Source of the DNA: Gentiana macrophylla
Taxonomy: Eukaryota; Streptophyta; Magnoliopsida; Gentianales; Gentianaceae
Reading direction: 5' to 3'
Assembly (NCBI GenBank): GCA_026214975.1
Contig: CM047810.1
Coordinates: 35,389,318-35,453,317 of the forward strand
Length of the DNA: 64,000 nucleotides
Part shown: one piece after another, positions 34,992 to 46,571 of the stretch
Numbering within the stretch: position 1 is the first letter of the stretch
How the letters are laid out: every line of letters begins with the position of its first letter
Program-made: the position numbers and the translations under genes
The notes under the pieces: model-generated
What the model saw: the letters and a program-made list of their open reading frames with translations, nothing else
Database searches by the model: none
What the model was told of the DNA's origin: nothing

Positions 34992-37377
34992 TGTAACATC
35001 CCGAGTTTCAGAAAAGGTAAAATAATAATCGGGTTATTTTATTATAACCTAATTATTATTTAACATGTTTATTTATTTAAAAAGGATTTAATTAAAAGAT
35101 TATGAGAAATTATTTTAAGGAAATAAATAAAAGAAATATCTTTTCACACGGCTATTTGATTTATTGCACAGTAATTTTTCTTTTCCACTTTTGCCCTTAA
35201 TTTTTTTTTTTTATTTACGCGCCACATTCTTACCGGAGTTCGGTCAGAATATGAAACATTATACTTACCCAAATGTTGTCAGAACAATTTAGTTTTTTCT
35301 AACTCGGTCGTGGTCAGGAAAATATTACATGTTCTGCCTCTAAAATGGTCCGATACATTTTCGAAATTTGCATGGCGCCGTGGTTATATTCCTATTTGAA
35401 ATAGGAATATTCCTACCAAAAATAGTCAGAACAATTCGGCTTATTCTGACCCGAACGTTGTCAGGAAAACATCACATTTTCAGCTTTTCTAAAATAGTCC
35501 GATACGTTTCTGAAATTTTCATAGCTCCGTGATTACATTCTAACTTGAAATAAGAACAAAAAACGTAATTTTCCGGCCTGTAAAATGATCTGTATTAATT
35601 GTTTCTCAAGCGTACATAACAATGTCTCTTTATTCAGACCAAACATTGGTCTGGAAAACATAATGTTCTTGGCCGGTAACATGGTCTGAATAATATACAA
35701 TTCCTGACTAATTTAGGTCGATCGACATGCTTAGAATTAAATTTCACTCCACTAAATAAATTATAATATTCCTATAAATAAACCCTTTAATTCCCTTATA
35801 ATTAAACTACGGCAAACGTTTTCAATTTAAAGCAAAGCTTGTAATAACGCCTTTAAGCGTGTAAAACATATTTAGTGTGAAAAAGACACTCCCTAAATAA
35901 ATTATAATATTCCTATAAATAAACCCCTTAATTCCCTTATAATTAAACTACGGCATTTCTGGAAGAAAAAAAAATAGACATGCGACGCTGGGAAAAAAAA
36001 GAAAACGTTTTGGGAGAAAACGGAAGCGAAGAAGAAGAATCTTCATTCTAATCCGTCCGGATTTTGAACAGACCACAGTAGACGGAAGATTTCGTCTCAT
36101 CGCAACGAACGTTTCCACACCAACTATTCTCAATTTCGTAAGCTTTTAGTTTAGCTCCAAATTTGGAATCTTGATCGTTCTTGAGAAAACTCTGATTTTT
36201 AATTGTGTGGAGGGTTGTATTAATCGTAGTGTACTGTTTATGGATCGTAGGTTGTTCGTAGGAGTCGTGAATCAAAGGATTCACTTGGATTGCTTTTAAT
36301 TTCGCTTTGGAATTTTCTTTTCAATTGCTAAAATGTAAGGAAGTGTTCGTCGGTATTTAATTATGTGTTTATTTATTTATTATTGTTGCTCTTTTGTTTG
36401 TCATATAGGTTTGTTTCTATTACTTTTTTTTATACTGCTCGGTGAATTGCCGAAAGAAGAAAAAATATGACTTGAACCATGATGCTTATATAATATGTTG
36501 CCAAAGCTTATTTTGCCGTAGAGAAAAAAAAGGGAAAAAGAAAGAAAAATAACAAGAGAACTTTGCAGGCAACTTTCTTAAGGTAGGGAAAAAGAAAGGG
36601 AAAAAAGTTATTAATATAGTTGAGTTACAGATATATATTAAGGTACACTAAGTAATTTTATATAAGTTATATACTAAAAAGATATGCACAATAAAGTACT
36701 CTATATATTTAATGGTTATAGTAAAAATGTGTTATATACTACGATAAAAGCGTATTCTATTATTTTTGTGCTTCTATGTATATTACACGATACGATGTGA
36801 CTTATATTTTCTTTGGAACATTATATGTTAAGTGACAATATCTAATCACGACTTCTGATAGCTTTGGCTCAGCACCACAATTGAGACCCTCTGTGAGGAG
36901 AATGTAGAAGAACCGGAAGGGGTTTGTTTAGGTCTTGTGGGACGTTGACTTAGTAGTCAATGATCTCTTTACAGTGTGCTAGGTAATGTAAATTAGAATG
37001 TCTATGACTAGATGTGCATAGGAAGCATTTTATATGAATGAACAAGGTGGTTAAACTTAAATTCATAAATTACATATGTGTGTTTAAAAGCTAAAATATC
37101 ATTGTCATTGGTGAGACACGTCTATTCTTATTAGCATGGGATAATTACTCCCCCCACTTGGTCGAGCCAAGGGATGCGTGTAACTCCCACACGGGGACCT
37201 AATCCCATGCCCTTGAGGTGCTTCCCGTGTGTGGTGCAGTCGTTCACCATGTGTAGTGTCCTCTGATATTGATGTAACAAACGTACTTGTGCAAGGTTAT
37301 GCTATTTGATCTGGCAGAGAGTGAGTGAGATCTTCTGTTACAACCTATTAGGTAGTGATTGTAGAAAGTATTAATGT

Positions 37378-37378
<1 letters not shown>

Positions 37379-37434
<56 letters not shown>
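37379..37434 (+). repeat. (CA)n(TA)n microsatellite
   Basis: About 22 CA units run directly into TATATATATATA. Confidence 0.95.
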
Positions 37435-37470
37435 GCTGCTATTTATTGTTACCGTTTCTTCTACCTCTTA

Positions 37471-38094
37471 GGCTATCTCCAATGAAACACTCTATCAACT
37501 ACTTCAAAAAAAATTAAAGTGTATTTTGCACACTCTAACTCTACAATAACCTCACTTTGAAACACTCCAAACTTGAAATATGCTACATTGCTCTTGTTAT
37601 ATGGAGGGGCTCTTAAGGTGAATAGTTCACCATCAACTTGCACATTTTTCAATCTCACCAACTTTTTCTTTTTATTTTATATGAGAGTATCTTTTAATAT
37701 TAACATTTTTATAACATACAAATACAAAATCTAATCATAATAATTATCTAAAGTGATATTACCGGAGATAAGGAGGAATTAAACCTTAAACACCCGATTT
37801 TTTTTATTGTTATTTATAGCAGCAAAAACATTTTCGATAGCCATCTAAAAGTTTGAAGCTGATCAAAAAAATGTTTGTCAAATAAAAAAAATGAAGGGAA
37901 AAAAAATGTTTGGATGTTGATTGTATAATTTTGTTTCTTAAATAAAATAAGATGAAGGGGAAAAAATGTTTTAAGAGGATTATATGGAGGGTGTTTATTG
38001 GAGTAGATTGATTTATAAAGTGTTAAAAAGGTATAACTGGAACGGAAAATGGTATAGTTGGAGGTGATATAGAGGATTGTTGTTGGAGAGAATC
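37471..38094. mobile_element. Tourist-like MITE (PIF/Harbinger type), 624 bp
   Basis: The left end reads GGCTATCTCCAATGAAACAC and the right end, complemented, GATTCTCTCCAACAACAATC. Both share TCTCCAA and then CTCTAT. The flanking trinucleotide TTA is present on both sides (37468-37470, 38095-38097), as expected of PIF/Harbinger targets. No transposase is encoded. The inverted repeats are imperfect. Confidence 0.55.
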
Positions 38095-38724
38095 TTACTA
38101 AGTACGTATGTACTTACCCCCTTTCTTTCATGTTCCCACCCCGAAAAGGTGGTGTATTTGTAGGTTGCTTTCGTGGCCACTGGGGAGTGAACCGGAGATG
38201 TTGCAGTTGAAGTTTATTGCTCTTTATTCTATTGTAATTGAGTATAGATTCTCTTTTCATTTGTAATGATAGAAATCAATGAGTTGAGTTTATGGTTATC
38301 AAGATGTAATGGATTTATTGTATTTGACGGTTATAGTAAAGTCTTTTGATGATGTATTAGATGCATCATGTGTTGCTTTCGATCTGTTATTAGCTGTTTT
38401 AGTTACCCGAGTCAATCGTTTTGTCTTCCGCCTTGTTCTCTGATGTTTATTTACGTAGGCTTACGTATATAATTAGATTAACTTTTAATTATATGTGTTC
38501 CGGGTGTTTTTTTCGGGATAAGAACTTGATATGCGGGACATGGATGTCACAGTCGGTCAGTTGGGGCCGGTTGGTCTATCAGGGGACCGGTTAAAAATAT
38601 TATATATAAATATGTATTATGTGACGTGTCGCATCTCTTGGATTTTTTATATAGGCTTGTTTCTATTTTTCAACTCAGATATGTGGGTACTTATTAGAGA
38701 TATTACAATGATATTATATTATTG

Positions 38725-38882
38725 TGTTAACATCTTGATTGATTCTGTACATTATTTTGTAAATCATTATATTAATTAGGCTGATCTCGTCTAATTCTCT
38801 AATCAAGTGTATATATTGTAATCCTTTGTAATACAAAAATTAATACCACAAAATATTATTTTTTTCTCATCTTGTCTTGTCA
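38725..38882 (+). repeat. Probable 5' LTR of the outermost copia element
   Basis: The right edge is secure: it ends TTGTCTTGTCA directly before a primer site. The left edge at TGTTAACATC is chosen because copia LTRs often begin TGTTA; this gives 158 bp. The partner LTR would lie beyond the window. Confidence 0.55.
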
Positions 38883-38895
38883 TGGTATCAGAGTC
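38883..38895 (+). promoter_or_regulatory. Primer-binding site (initiator tRNA-Met type)
   Basis: TGGTATCAGAGTC closely matches TGGTATCAGAGC, the complement of the plant initiator tRNA-Met 3' end used by copia elements. Confidence 0.85.
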
Positions 38896-38957
38896 ATAAT
38901 AAAATAATTTTTTTTTTCTTTTCTCTCCCTGTTTCTTTCTTTTTCAATTGTGCAGGT

Positions 38958-39678
38958 ATGTCAGTCAACTCCACCGTGACCTCCCCTCCCTCCGGTGACA
39001 AACCTACATCTGTGTTGCCACCTATCGTCCCTTTGAATTCAAGCATCCAGTGCCGATTAAACTCAACAACGACAACTTCAATATTTGGAAAATACAGTTC
39101 GAGCCTTTACTCACCGGATATGACCTCCTAGGATACGTTACTGACACCAAAGAAGCTCCGGCCAAAACCATTACCACTGATGGCAAAACCTCCTCCAATC
39201 ATGTCTACATTCACTGGTACCGGCAGGACCAGTTAATTGTTAATGCACTAGTTGGATCTCTGTCGGTTTCCGCCCTGTCCACCATCTCTGGTGCATCCTC
39301 TTCCCAGGCAGTCTGGAAAACTCTTCACGACGTCTTCGCTAAACCGTCCCGTGGTCAAATAAGGCAGGTCAAACAGTCCTTAAAACACATAATCAAAGGT
39401 GAACAGACTGTAAGTGAGTACCTTCAAGCCATTCGATCGAAGGCAAACGAGATGGCCCTCCTCAGAGCAAAAATGGATGACGAGGATCTGCTGGATATTG
39501 TTCTTGAAAATCTAGGAGATGGTTATGGTGATTTGGTAAGGGAAATTTAGGCTAGGGACTCTATCATCACATTGGATGAACTAATTTCGATGCATCTCGC
39601 CGTTGTCGGCCACCATCTCTTCCGGCTAATGTTGCTCACGCAGCATTTCGTCATCCCGCCCCGTTTCCGACTGCACCT
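38958..39678 (+). pseudogene. Ty1/copia gag, frameshifted and cut by the Tat insertion
   Basis: The start MSVNSTVTSPPSGDKP is in one frame; the gag body continues in another from about 39041 (IKLNNDNFNIWKIQFEPLL, then ALSTISGASSSQAVWKTL, ending NLGDGYGDLVREI). This is the usual copia gag core (UBN2-type). A TAG at 39548 is followed by further gag-like sequence (DELISMHLA block) until the sequence stops abruptly at 39678. There the LTR of the Tat element begins, with CACCT (39674-39678) as the expected target duplication. Confidence 0.85.
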
Positions 39679-40270
39679 TGACGATGCTGGAGATCGTCAG
39701 GTATACTGTCCGGGTTTGAATACTCTAGAACGACTTATAAAGAACTGATAACAATGGAGATAGAAATTGGGATGTGATTTAGACTGAGCTTGAGAGTTAG
39801 TTTCTCTCAAATTGCCTACGTATCCAATGAATGTAATTGGAATCAAGTCTCCGTAGTTCCTTAGGGTAGTTTATATATGGAGGTGTCTCGCCCTCTTTTC
39901 TTGTTTGACAAGTATAAGACTCTTAAACCCTAAGGATTATTTTGTGTAAATCATTTATTAAGAGATAATTATGATTATGTTTAAATTAGCAGATCCGTAT
40001 CCTATAATAACGGGATTCACCTTCTTTACCTAATTAAATAGGCACGTGATTAAACTCCTCTTAGAGGGAAGATTGGGCACCTCAGGTCGTCTCAACCAAT
40101 CTCTCCCGACTTCCATGACCGAGCCGTCCTGCAGTGGTCAGATCGGGGAGAGAGAGGGAAGACCTCCCTCGTGGGTCAGACCAATCCGAGAAGGGGCTCC
40201 TGGCCCCGGGGACTTTCTATTACACCATTCTCTGAATGACACGTGGCATGCTCTATCCTGACCATCATCA
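39679..40270 (-). repeat. 3' LTR of the Tat-lineage element
   Basis: It runs from TGACGATGCTGGAGATCG to CCATCATCA, 592 bp. The start, end and several internal blocks (TTTAGACTGAGCTTGAGAG, TTGCCTACGTATCC, GGAATCAAGTC, CGTAGTTCCT) match the LTRs of the 7867-14391 element, which shows the two families are related. Confidence 0.85.
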
Positions 40271-40286
40271 TAAGCCCCTTAGATCT
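40271..40286 (-). promoter_or_regulatory. Polypurine tract of the Tat-lineage element
   Basis: The plus strand reads TAAGCCCCTTAGATCT; on the minus strand AGATCTAAGGGGCTTA directly precedes the 3' LTR. Confidence 0.7.
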
Positions 40287-40414
40287 GGCCGGACTCCATA
40301 GAGGCCTGGTAGACCTTACTGGTGAAGCAGAATGGGATCGTTCTAGGGTAGGCTTGACACGTGGCTTCGTTACCGTTTTCACACTATGATGATGGACACG
40401 GGAAACGAAGCGTC

Positions 40415-40422
40415 TTATATAT
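40415..40422 (+). promoter_or_regulatory. Possible TATA box for the antisense ORF
   Basis: TTATATAT lies about 200 bases before the ATG at 40614, between the LTR and the ORF. This is weak evidence for a separate promoter. Confidence 0.3.
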
Positions 40423-40613
40423 GGGTAATAATGAAACGGTTTTCCCTAGGTTACTTTTTGTGACTTATAACCACTCCATCTTGTCACGTCTCTTCAGACG
40501 TTACACAAGTCATTTATAACCAAGATTGAAGCTGTTGGTTGCCATCCCAGTCTTTAACTCCTTCATACAAGTAAGCTCCTTTTGTTCTTTTTCGTTTTTA
40601 CTTTTTATAGTTA

Positions 40614-42789
40614 ATGAGCGAGCCTGTGATTCTCACCGATAGTTCTATTGAAGCTCTGTTCAAATATGAGCCTAAATCGGAAGACGTAAGCTCTCAATTT
40701 AGGGTTACCTCTGGCGCTTCTTCTTTTCCACCAGCCGAAAACTCTGTTCGCACTCCTTTGATTATTCGTAGAGGATTTGAAACCCTTGTACTAGCCCTCC
40801 GATTCGATCCGTCTTACACAGGTCCTCCACGTTCCTCTGGAACTTCTAAATTCGTCTTGACACTAAAAGCTCATATGGCCCTAAAATCCCAAGCTGCCTA
40901 TCACGGTATTGATACCAAATTGACCCAGAAGGATGTAACTTCTCTTTGCAAGCAATACAAACTGGAGAATCCGTTGTTCATACCTGTTGTCCCTGCTCCA
41001 GGTATCTATGCCTACCGGGCTCCGGCAGGCTACTGTGCCGTATACAAGGAGCAACTCCTCTGTGGCTTGAGGTTTCCTATTTGCCCTGCTCTATTGGCTG
41101 TCTTGTAGCATTATGGGTTGGGTCTGGCCCAAATAGTTCCAAATGGCATAAGGGCGATAGTAGGATTCGCCATCTGGTGTCGATGTGCCTGCATCCCTTT
41201 CACAGTCAAGGCGTTTCGGCTCTTTTATCATCGCAAGCAAGTCCCTGGCCAGGCCAGATATTATTGCTTTCCTCGCCGAAGTGATTTTATGTCTGACGTT
41301 CAGTTTAATGAACCGGGGGAAACTTCCTACAAGGGTTGGAAGTCTAGATTTTTCTTTATTTGTCCGGAGGTGGAGGTCAACTTATGTAGGTGGAATTCTG
41401 CCGACCTGGGTAGCGATCCACGGCCTACGGACGTGGACAAGAAACTGATCGATGACATCCGGAAGAGTGGTGTTTATCTTGGTGTGAAGAAATTTTCTTC
41501 AAAGTTGATCGAATCGGCTCAACTGCCGACTGCTCGGCCTTATCCTTATAGGGAATTAAGTAGGGCGGAGTATAGAAATTGTAGGATCTTTGTTTTGACT
41601 GAGTTTTCTATTGACAAATTTTATGGAATACTTGTGCTAATCTTCTTCTCGTTTTATTGACAGTGGAAAATTTTGCAGAACTACTTGCTGACATGGACGA
41701 GGAAGAAGAAGTTCCCACTGAGGTCCCTCTAGAGCAAGATTCTGAGAGGACTGAGAGTACCGACCTTGGAGCCACTCGGTCGGCCGGGAACGTGCTGGAT
41801 CCTGAAGCAACCAGGATTCTATCTGGACTTCCCGAAGATGCTCCTGCTTCTTCTTCCCGAATCCCGTTGATCGGGGTGGACGATGTTGATGAAGGCAATC
41901 AGGAGGCAGAGGAGTTCCGACTCCAAAAGAGGAAACAAATAACAGTTGTCGATACCCCTCGACGGGGAAAGTCTAAGAAGAAGAAGACGGTTCACCGTCC
42001 GGCTGAGGAGGTTGAAGAGATTGGCTCTGAGGATGAGCCGGCAATGGGTCAGGGACGTCTAGCCGAGCTGTCCGACCAGGATCTAGCTGTTGTGGTAGGT
42101 TTTCCCTTTTGAACCTTGACTTTACATACTATGTACCTTTTTCCCTTGTCCCACAATTAACTTTCCAGGGAGCTCAAATTGGCCAAGAGTTTCTGCACAG
42201 ACTCACTGAGTCGTCGGTAGCGAAAGAGGCTCAAAGGAAGAGTATCGAGGAGCTACGCGCGAGTCGGGAGAGGCATAAAGAGTCTTCTCGGGTTAATGAT
42301 AAGGATATCATAGCCTTGAAGAAGCAGCTCGAGGAGGTTAAGAGTCAGTGTACCACAGAGTTGCAAGCTGCGTACGACAAGTATACCGCCGAGAACTCTG
42401 AACTGAAGCAGGCTCTGGTTAACGCTCGAAGTGAGAGGGATGCCATGGAAGCTTCTATCCCTGCTCGGATTGACCAAGCTGTGCATGAGTACAAGTCTTC
42501 CGAACACCTGGCTCGAGCTCTGAAGGCTTTGCTGAATTCTGTCATACAGCACGGCTATACTCTCGGGGTTGATGAGGCGAAGGATCAGCATGTAGGGCTA
42601 GTCCTCCCCCAACTTCCGCATTACAAGACTATGTATAAGGCGGGTGCAGGCTAGATTTATGATGACCGCCTAAGAGAGTTTAAAGGAGGGGAGGACATTG
42701 GGACGAAGTTTGCAAAACGTCGTCCTGCCCTTAAAAGCACTGAGCCGGCTCCTTCTTCCGCGGAGCAGAATCCCGATGGCCAGGGTTGA
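40614..42789 (+). pseudogene. Antisense ORF of the Tat element, three exons, two in-frame stops
   Basis: Exons 40614-41580, 41664-42094 and 42169-42789 join in frame: intron 1 (83 bp, GTAGGATC...TTGACAG) splits a codon and intron 2 (74 bp, GTAGGTTT...TTTCCAG) lies between codons. Two TAG codons (41106 and 42652) interrupt an otherwise continuous frame of about 670 residues; both could come from CAG. Exon 1 (MSEPVILTDSSIEAL..) encodes a globular region with PYPYRELSRAEYRN near its end and resembles the plant transposon-associated proteins found in such positions. Exon 2 is acidic (DMDEEEEVPTE) with a basic patch, RRGKSKKKK, that could be a nuclear signal. Exon 3 is a long coiled coil (ALKKQLEEVKSQCTTEL). 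The biochemical role is unknown. Confidence 0.75.
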
Positions 42790-43030
42790 CTGCTATCCTT
42801 TATTAAAATGCATTTTTTCTTTGAAAAAAACTTGTTTATATTTTGGATGTTAGTGGTGCTCTGCCCCACTGTACTTTTATTTTTTACTTTGAAGCAATCT
42901 TGTTTATGTTTTGAAATTTATTTTGGTTTGAATACTTACCCGGTATCCTTTGCCCCCAATATGGCATGCATTACTCCTGTTAATGGATGGCATATTTTGT
43001 CATTTGATTTGATAGCTATCAGTTTTTTCT

Positions 43031-43640
43031 TAGCCGGCCCTGCCGACTCGGGAAGTTAGTGGAATTCTAACTTTCTGATTATGCCTGCAATACTCAGTTT
43101 AGTTTTTAGCCTGCCCTGCAGACTCGAGAAGCTAGTGGAATTCTAACTTTCTGAGTATGCACTGCAGTACTCAGTTAAAATTTTTAGCCTACCCTGCAGA
43201 CTCGGGAAGTTAGTGGAATTCTGACTTTCTGAGTATGCCCTGCAGTACTCAGTTTAATTTTTAGCCGTCCCTGCCGACTCGGAAAGTGAGTGGAATTCTA
43301 AATTTCTGAGTATGCCCTGCAGTACTCAATTTAATTTTTAGCCGGCCCTACCGACTCGGGAAGTTAGTGGAATTCTAACTTTCTGAGTATGCCCTGCAGT
43401 ACTCAGTTTAGTTTTTAGCATGCCCTGCAGACTCGGGAAGTTAGTGGAATCTTTCTGAGTATGCACTGCAGTACTCAGTTAAATTTTTAGCCTGCCCTGC
43501 AGACTCGGGAAGTAGTGGAATTCTAATTTTCTGAGTATGCCCTACAGTACTCAGTTTAATTTTTAGCGACCCCGCCGACTCGGGAAGTTAGTGGAATTCT
43601 AACTTTCTGAGTATGCACTGCAGTACTCAGTTTAATTTTT
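43031..43640 (+). repeat. 77-bp tandem repeat, eight copies, 3' region of the Tat element
   Basis: Each unit contains GACTCGGGAAGTTAGTGGAA, then TTCTGAGTATGC, then GCAGTACTCAGTTTA; unit starts lie near 43031, 43107, 43184, 43261, 43339, 43415, 43487 and 43562. Copies differ by a few bases and one has lost several bases (near 43450). The array sits between the antisense ORF and the integrase stop. Confidence 0.92.
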
Positions 43641-43790
43641 ATTATCCCTTATAATAGGGGTAATTTAATAAAATAATATTCGTAAAAAGCATAAGAAATT
43701 TATTAAAATCTGAAGTGATGCTTGATTACATCATTTATTGAGAATAGAAAACTGAGCTGAAAAGTAAAGAACGTAATTCCGGCACCTGTC
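43641..43790. other. Spacer between repeat array and integrase end
   Basis: AT-rich, with no ORF; probably the untranslated region after pol. Confidence 0.5.
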
Positions 43791-45125
43791 CTAGACATAG
43801 AATTTTCTGAGATTATTGGCATTCCAGCTGCGGGGTATAGTCCTACCTCTTGCATCGGCTAGCTGGTATGAGCCTTTTCCATGAACTTTCACCATCCGGT
43901 AAGGGCCTTCCCAGTTCGGGTCGAGCTTGCCCTGAGGAACCTGCCTGCTGACCTTATTTTTCCTCAGCACCAAATCTCTTTCTTTGAAGTATGAGTGCTT
44001 GATTTTGGAGTTATAGTACTTAGATATCCTCTGCTTGTACTTATCCATTCGGATGTAGGCCACTTCCCGGGCTTCTTCCAAGTCATCATTGGCCGGTCTG
44101 AGCTCGTTGTCTTGGTCTGACTGGCCATGGAGTTCGGTCCTCGGAGAGGGGAGTCCATTTTTGGCGGGGATGACTGCCTCACATCCATAGGCAAAGGAAA
44201 AAGGTGTTTCACCGGTTGCTGAATTTGGCGTAGTCTGTACATCCAAAATATGTTGGGTAAGTGTTCAACCCAATTCTCTCATTCTTCTTCCAGCCTCTTC
44301 TTTAAACTGACTTTGACTTGTCTGTTTGTCTGTTCGACTTGGCCATTAGCCTGCGGGTGTCCGACAAAGTAAAATGTTGAGCAATGCCCTGCTTGGAGCA
44401 CCATGCTCTGACTATCCTGTCTTCAAACTGCGTTCCGTTGTCTGAGATCAAGATCTTAGGTATTCTCGTATCTAGAATATAATACTTTTCCATAGGAACT
44501 TCTGAATGGCCTTGCCTGTGATAGTAGTTATAGCCTTGGCCTCCACCTATTTGGTAAAATAGTCAACTGCCATGTAACGGAACCTCAGGTTTCTGGGAGC
44601 TCGAGGGAGGGGTCCGACCAGGTCTACCCCCCATTGATAGGAGGGCCAAGGAGATACTATGGGAACCATTTCTTGTGAAGGCTGATGGGTTAGGTTGTCA
44701 TGCACCTGGCATGACTTGCACTTCGTCACTAGTTCAACTGCCTCGGCTTGCATGGTGGGCCAGTAATAGCCGAATAGCCGACACTTTCTGGCCAGAATCC
44801 GAGCACCCGCGTGATTTCCACAGATACCGAGGTGGATTTCTCTAAGGAGATAGTTTCCTTTTTCCTCCGAGGCACATCTGAGCCAAGGCGATGTAAAAGA
44901 CCATCTGTATAGAATTTCATCGAAAAGGGAATACCTGCTTGCCAAAAGTTTCAACTTTCTAGCCAGGAACTTGTCGCTCGGTAGTATTCCATGCTTGAGA
45001 TAGGACACTATATGGTCCATCCATGTAGCCTGCTGACTGACCGGTTGCACCAGGTTCAAGGCGTAGCTACGTTCGGCTAGTTTTTCCACCAACACTTTTT
45101 TATTTGAGAAGAAGTTAGAGGCCAT
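43791..45125 (-). pseudogene. Tat element integrase, frameshifted
   Basis: The N-terminal zinc region is visible (GNHAGARILARKCRLFGYYW, then TKCKSCQ). The catalytic core follows: WGVDLVGPLP (first Asp), a TAG near 44547, ISDNGTQFED (second Asp), and a NGQVEQTNRQVK block with the Glu, readable only in a shifted frame near 44330. The C-terminal part (ETPFSFAYGCEAVIPAK to NANNLRKFYV) is open from 44246 to 43791 and has the KLDPNWEGPYRM block of gypsy integrases. All three catalytic acidic positions are present in the DNA, but not in one frame. Confidence 0.88.
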
Positions 45126-45152
45126 CTTGGAGAGAGCGTCAGCTTTCTTATT

Positions 45153-45602
45153 CTATGCCCGAGAGACCTGCTCGATCTGAATTGTCTGGAAGTTCTTGAG
45201 TAGGGCTTTGGCCACTGCCAAATACTTCTTCATTGGTTCTTCCCTTGCTTCATACTCCTCTTTGACATGATTGACCACCAATTGTGAGTCACTGAATACT
45301 TGTAAGTTGACAGCACCAAGTTTGCTGGCCAGCCGGAGCCTTGTGATCAGAGCTTCATATTCTGCCTCGTTATTGGTGGCATTGAATTGGAAACGTAATG
45401 CATACGGAAACTCTTCTCCTTTTGGACTTATAAGCAGGAGGCCTACCCCTGCCCCATCTTTTCCAGCTGCCCCATCCACATATAGGGTCCAGAGCTTATC
45501 TTGCCCGACTGAGTAATCTTTCTCAACGTCCACTGAGATTTCTTCAGCTAAGAAGTCGGCCAAAGCTTGATCCTTGATAGCAGCTCGGAGTTGGAAGTCC
45601 AA
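45153..45602 (-). pseudogene. Second (archaeal-type) RNase H domain of the Tat element
   Basis: WTLYVDGAAGKDGAGVGLLL has the first catalytic Asp, NATNNEAEYEALITRL the Glu and QVFSDSQLVVNHV the next Asp. This separate RNase H after the normal one is a hallmark of Tat elements. A TAG at about 45156 sits just before the NKKADALSKMA linker. Confidence 0.88.
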
Positions 45603-45619
45603 GTCATATTCTGCCAGTT

Positions 45620-45904
45620 CTATGACCCATTTGGCCAGTCTACCAGAGGTGTCAGGCCGTGTCAGTATTTGTCGTAGGGCCGATCAGTCACGACCGTTAT
45701 CGGATGTGCTTGGAAGTATGGCCTAATCTTTCTTGAGGCGTGAACCAAGGCTAGAGCTAATTTCTCTGTGTTGGTATATCTAACTTCTGGTTCATGCAAA
45801 GCCCTGCTTACATAAAACACTGGTTTCTGTACTCCATTTTCTTCTCTGATCAAGACCACGCTAATTGTCTCTTCAACAACTGCTAAGTAGATGAACAAAG
45901 TTTC
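45620..45904 (-). pseudogene. RT-linked RNase H domain of the Tat element
   Basis: The block begins LFIYLAVVEETISVVLIREE and continues with KPVFYVSRALHEPEVRYTN and KLALALVHASRKIRPYFQ, the gypsy RNase H-like domain. A stop at 45905 separates it from RT and another lies after RPYDKY. Confidence 0.85.
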
Positions 45905-46571
45905 TCATTCTTGAGGAGACGTCAGTGTAGGGAGCTCGGCTAAGTAAGCTTTAAGATCCTCGAACGCCTTCTGGCTATCCTCACTCCACTGAAAAGGACT
46001 TGTTTTCCTGAGGACCTTGAAGAATGGTAGGGCACGCTGTGCCAGTCTGGACATAAACCTATTCAGGCCTGCCATGCGCCCTATCAATCTTTGCACCTCT
46101 TTGATATTTTTGGGAGGTGGCATTAACCTTAATGCCTCAATCTTGTTGGGATTCACCTTGATGACTTCATTAGAGATCATGTAGCCCAGGAACTTACCCG
46201 ACCTGACCCTAAATGTACATTTCTTGGGGTTTAACTTCATCTGAGTCTGTTTGAGTGTGTTGAATACTTCTCTGATGTCTACCATGTATTCATCAAGGGA
46301 CCTGCTCTTGATTAAGAGGTCATCTATATAGACCTCCATGCATCTTCCTATCTGGTTTTCAAATATCTTATTCACTGCTCTCTGATAAGTGGCTCCTACG
46401 TTCTTGAGCCCGAAAGGCATAGTGATATAACAGAACGTACCCTGCTCGGTAAAAATGCAGTTTTTTCCGTGTCCTTTGGATCCATGGCTATCTGATGGTA
46501 CGCCTTATACGCATCTAAAAATGCAAAGATTTCAAAACCTACGGTTGAATCAACTAACCTGTCAATCTTAG
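45905..46571 (-). pseudogene. Tat element reverse transcriptase, C-terminal half, cut by Sirevirus insertion
   Basis: FLDAYKAYHQIAMDPKDTEK contains the first RT Asp; a one-base deletion follows near 46460, then MPFGLKNVGATYQRAVN and the catalytic box YIDDLLIKS. KFLGYMISNEVIKVNPNKIE and MAGLNRFMSRLA complete the connection. The reading runs out at NTKIDRLVDS where TGTTGGACTT (46572) begins the inserted LTR. Confidence 0.9.

Larger units (their letters stand above)
34992..38551 (+). mobile_element. Probable solo LTR of a Ty3/gypsy chromovirus-like element, carrying a MITE
   Basis: The segment begins TGTAACATCCCGAGTTTC, a start seen in many plant chromovirus LTRs, and ends CGGGACATGGATGTCACA. 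Flanks GTCAG (34987-34991) and GTCGG (38552-38556) match at 4 of 5 bases. No primer site follows the right end and no second copy is in the window, so a solo LTR is the simplest reading. At 3.56 kb, including a 0.6-kb MITE, it is long but within the range of Tekay-like LTRs. It could instead be two unrelated ends that happen to fit. Confidence 0.5.
39679..46571 (-). mobile_element. Ty3/gypsy Tat-lineage element, 3' part, interrupted at its RT gene
   Basis: In minus orientation the order is RT (from 46571), RNase H, a second RNase H, integrase, 77-bp tandem repeats, an ORF on the opposite strand, polypurine tract, and 3' LTR. Two RNase H domains in tandem mark the Tat lineage (Tat/Ogre/Retand), and extra ORFs, some antisense, are reported between pol and the 3' LTR in such elements. 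The protease, gag and 5' LTR are missing because a Sirevirus-like element is inserted at 46571/46572; they should lie beyond 64,000. Confidence 0.9.

Noticed and set aside
43031..43640. Regular repeats suggestive of a CRISPR array
   Set aside because: Units are contiguous with no unique spacers, and the context is a plant retrotransposon.
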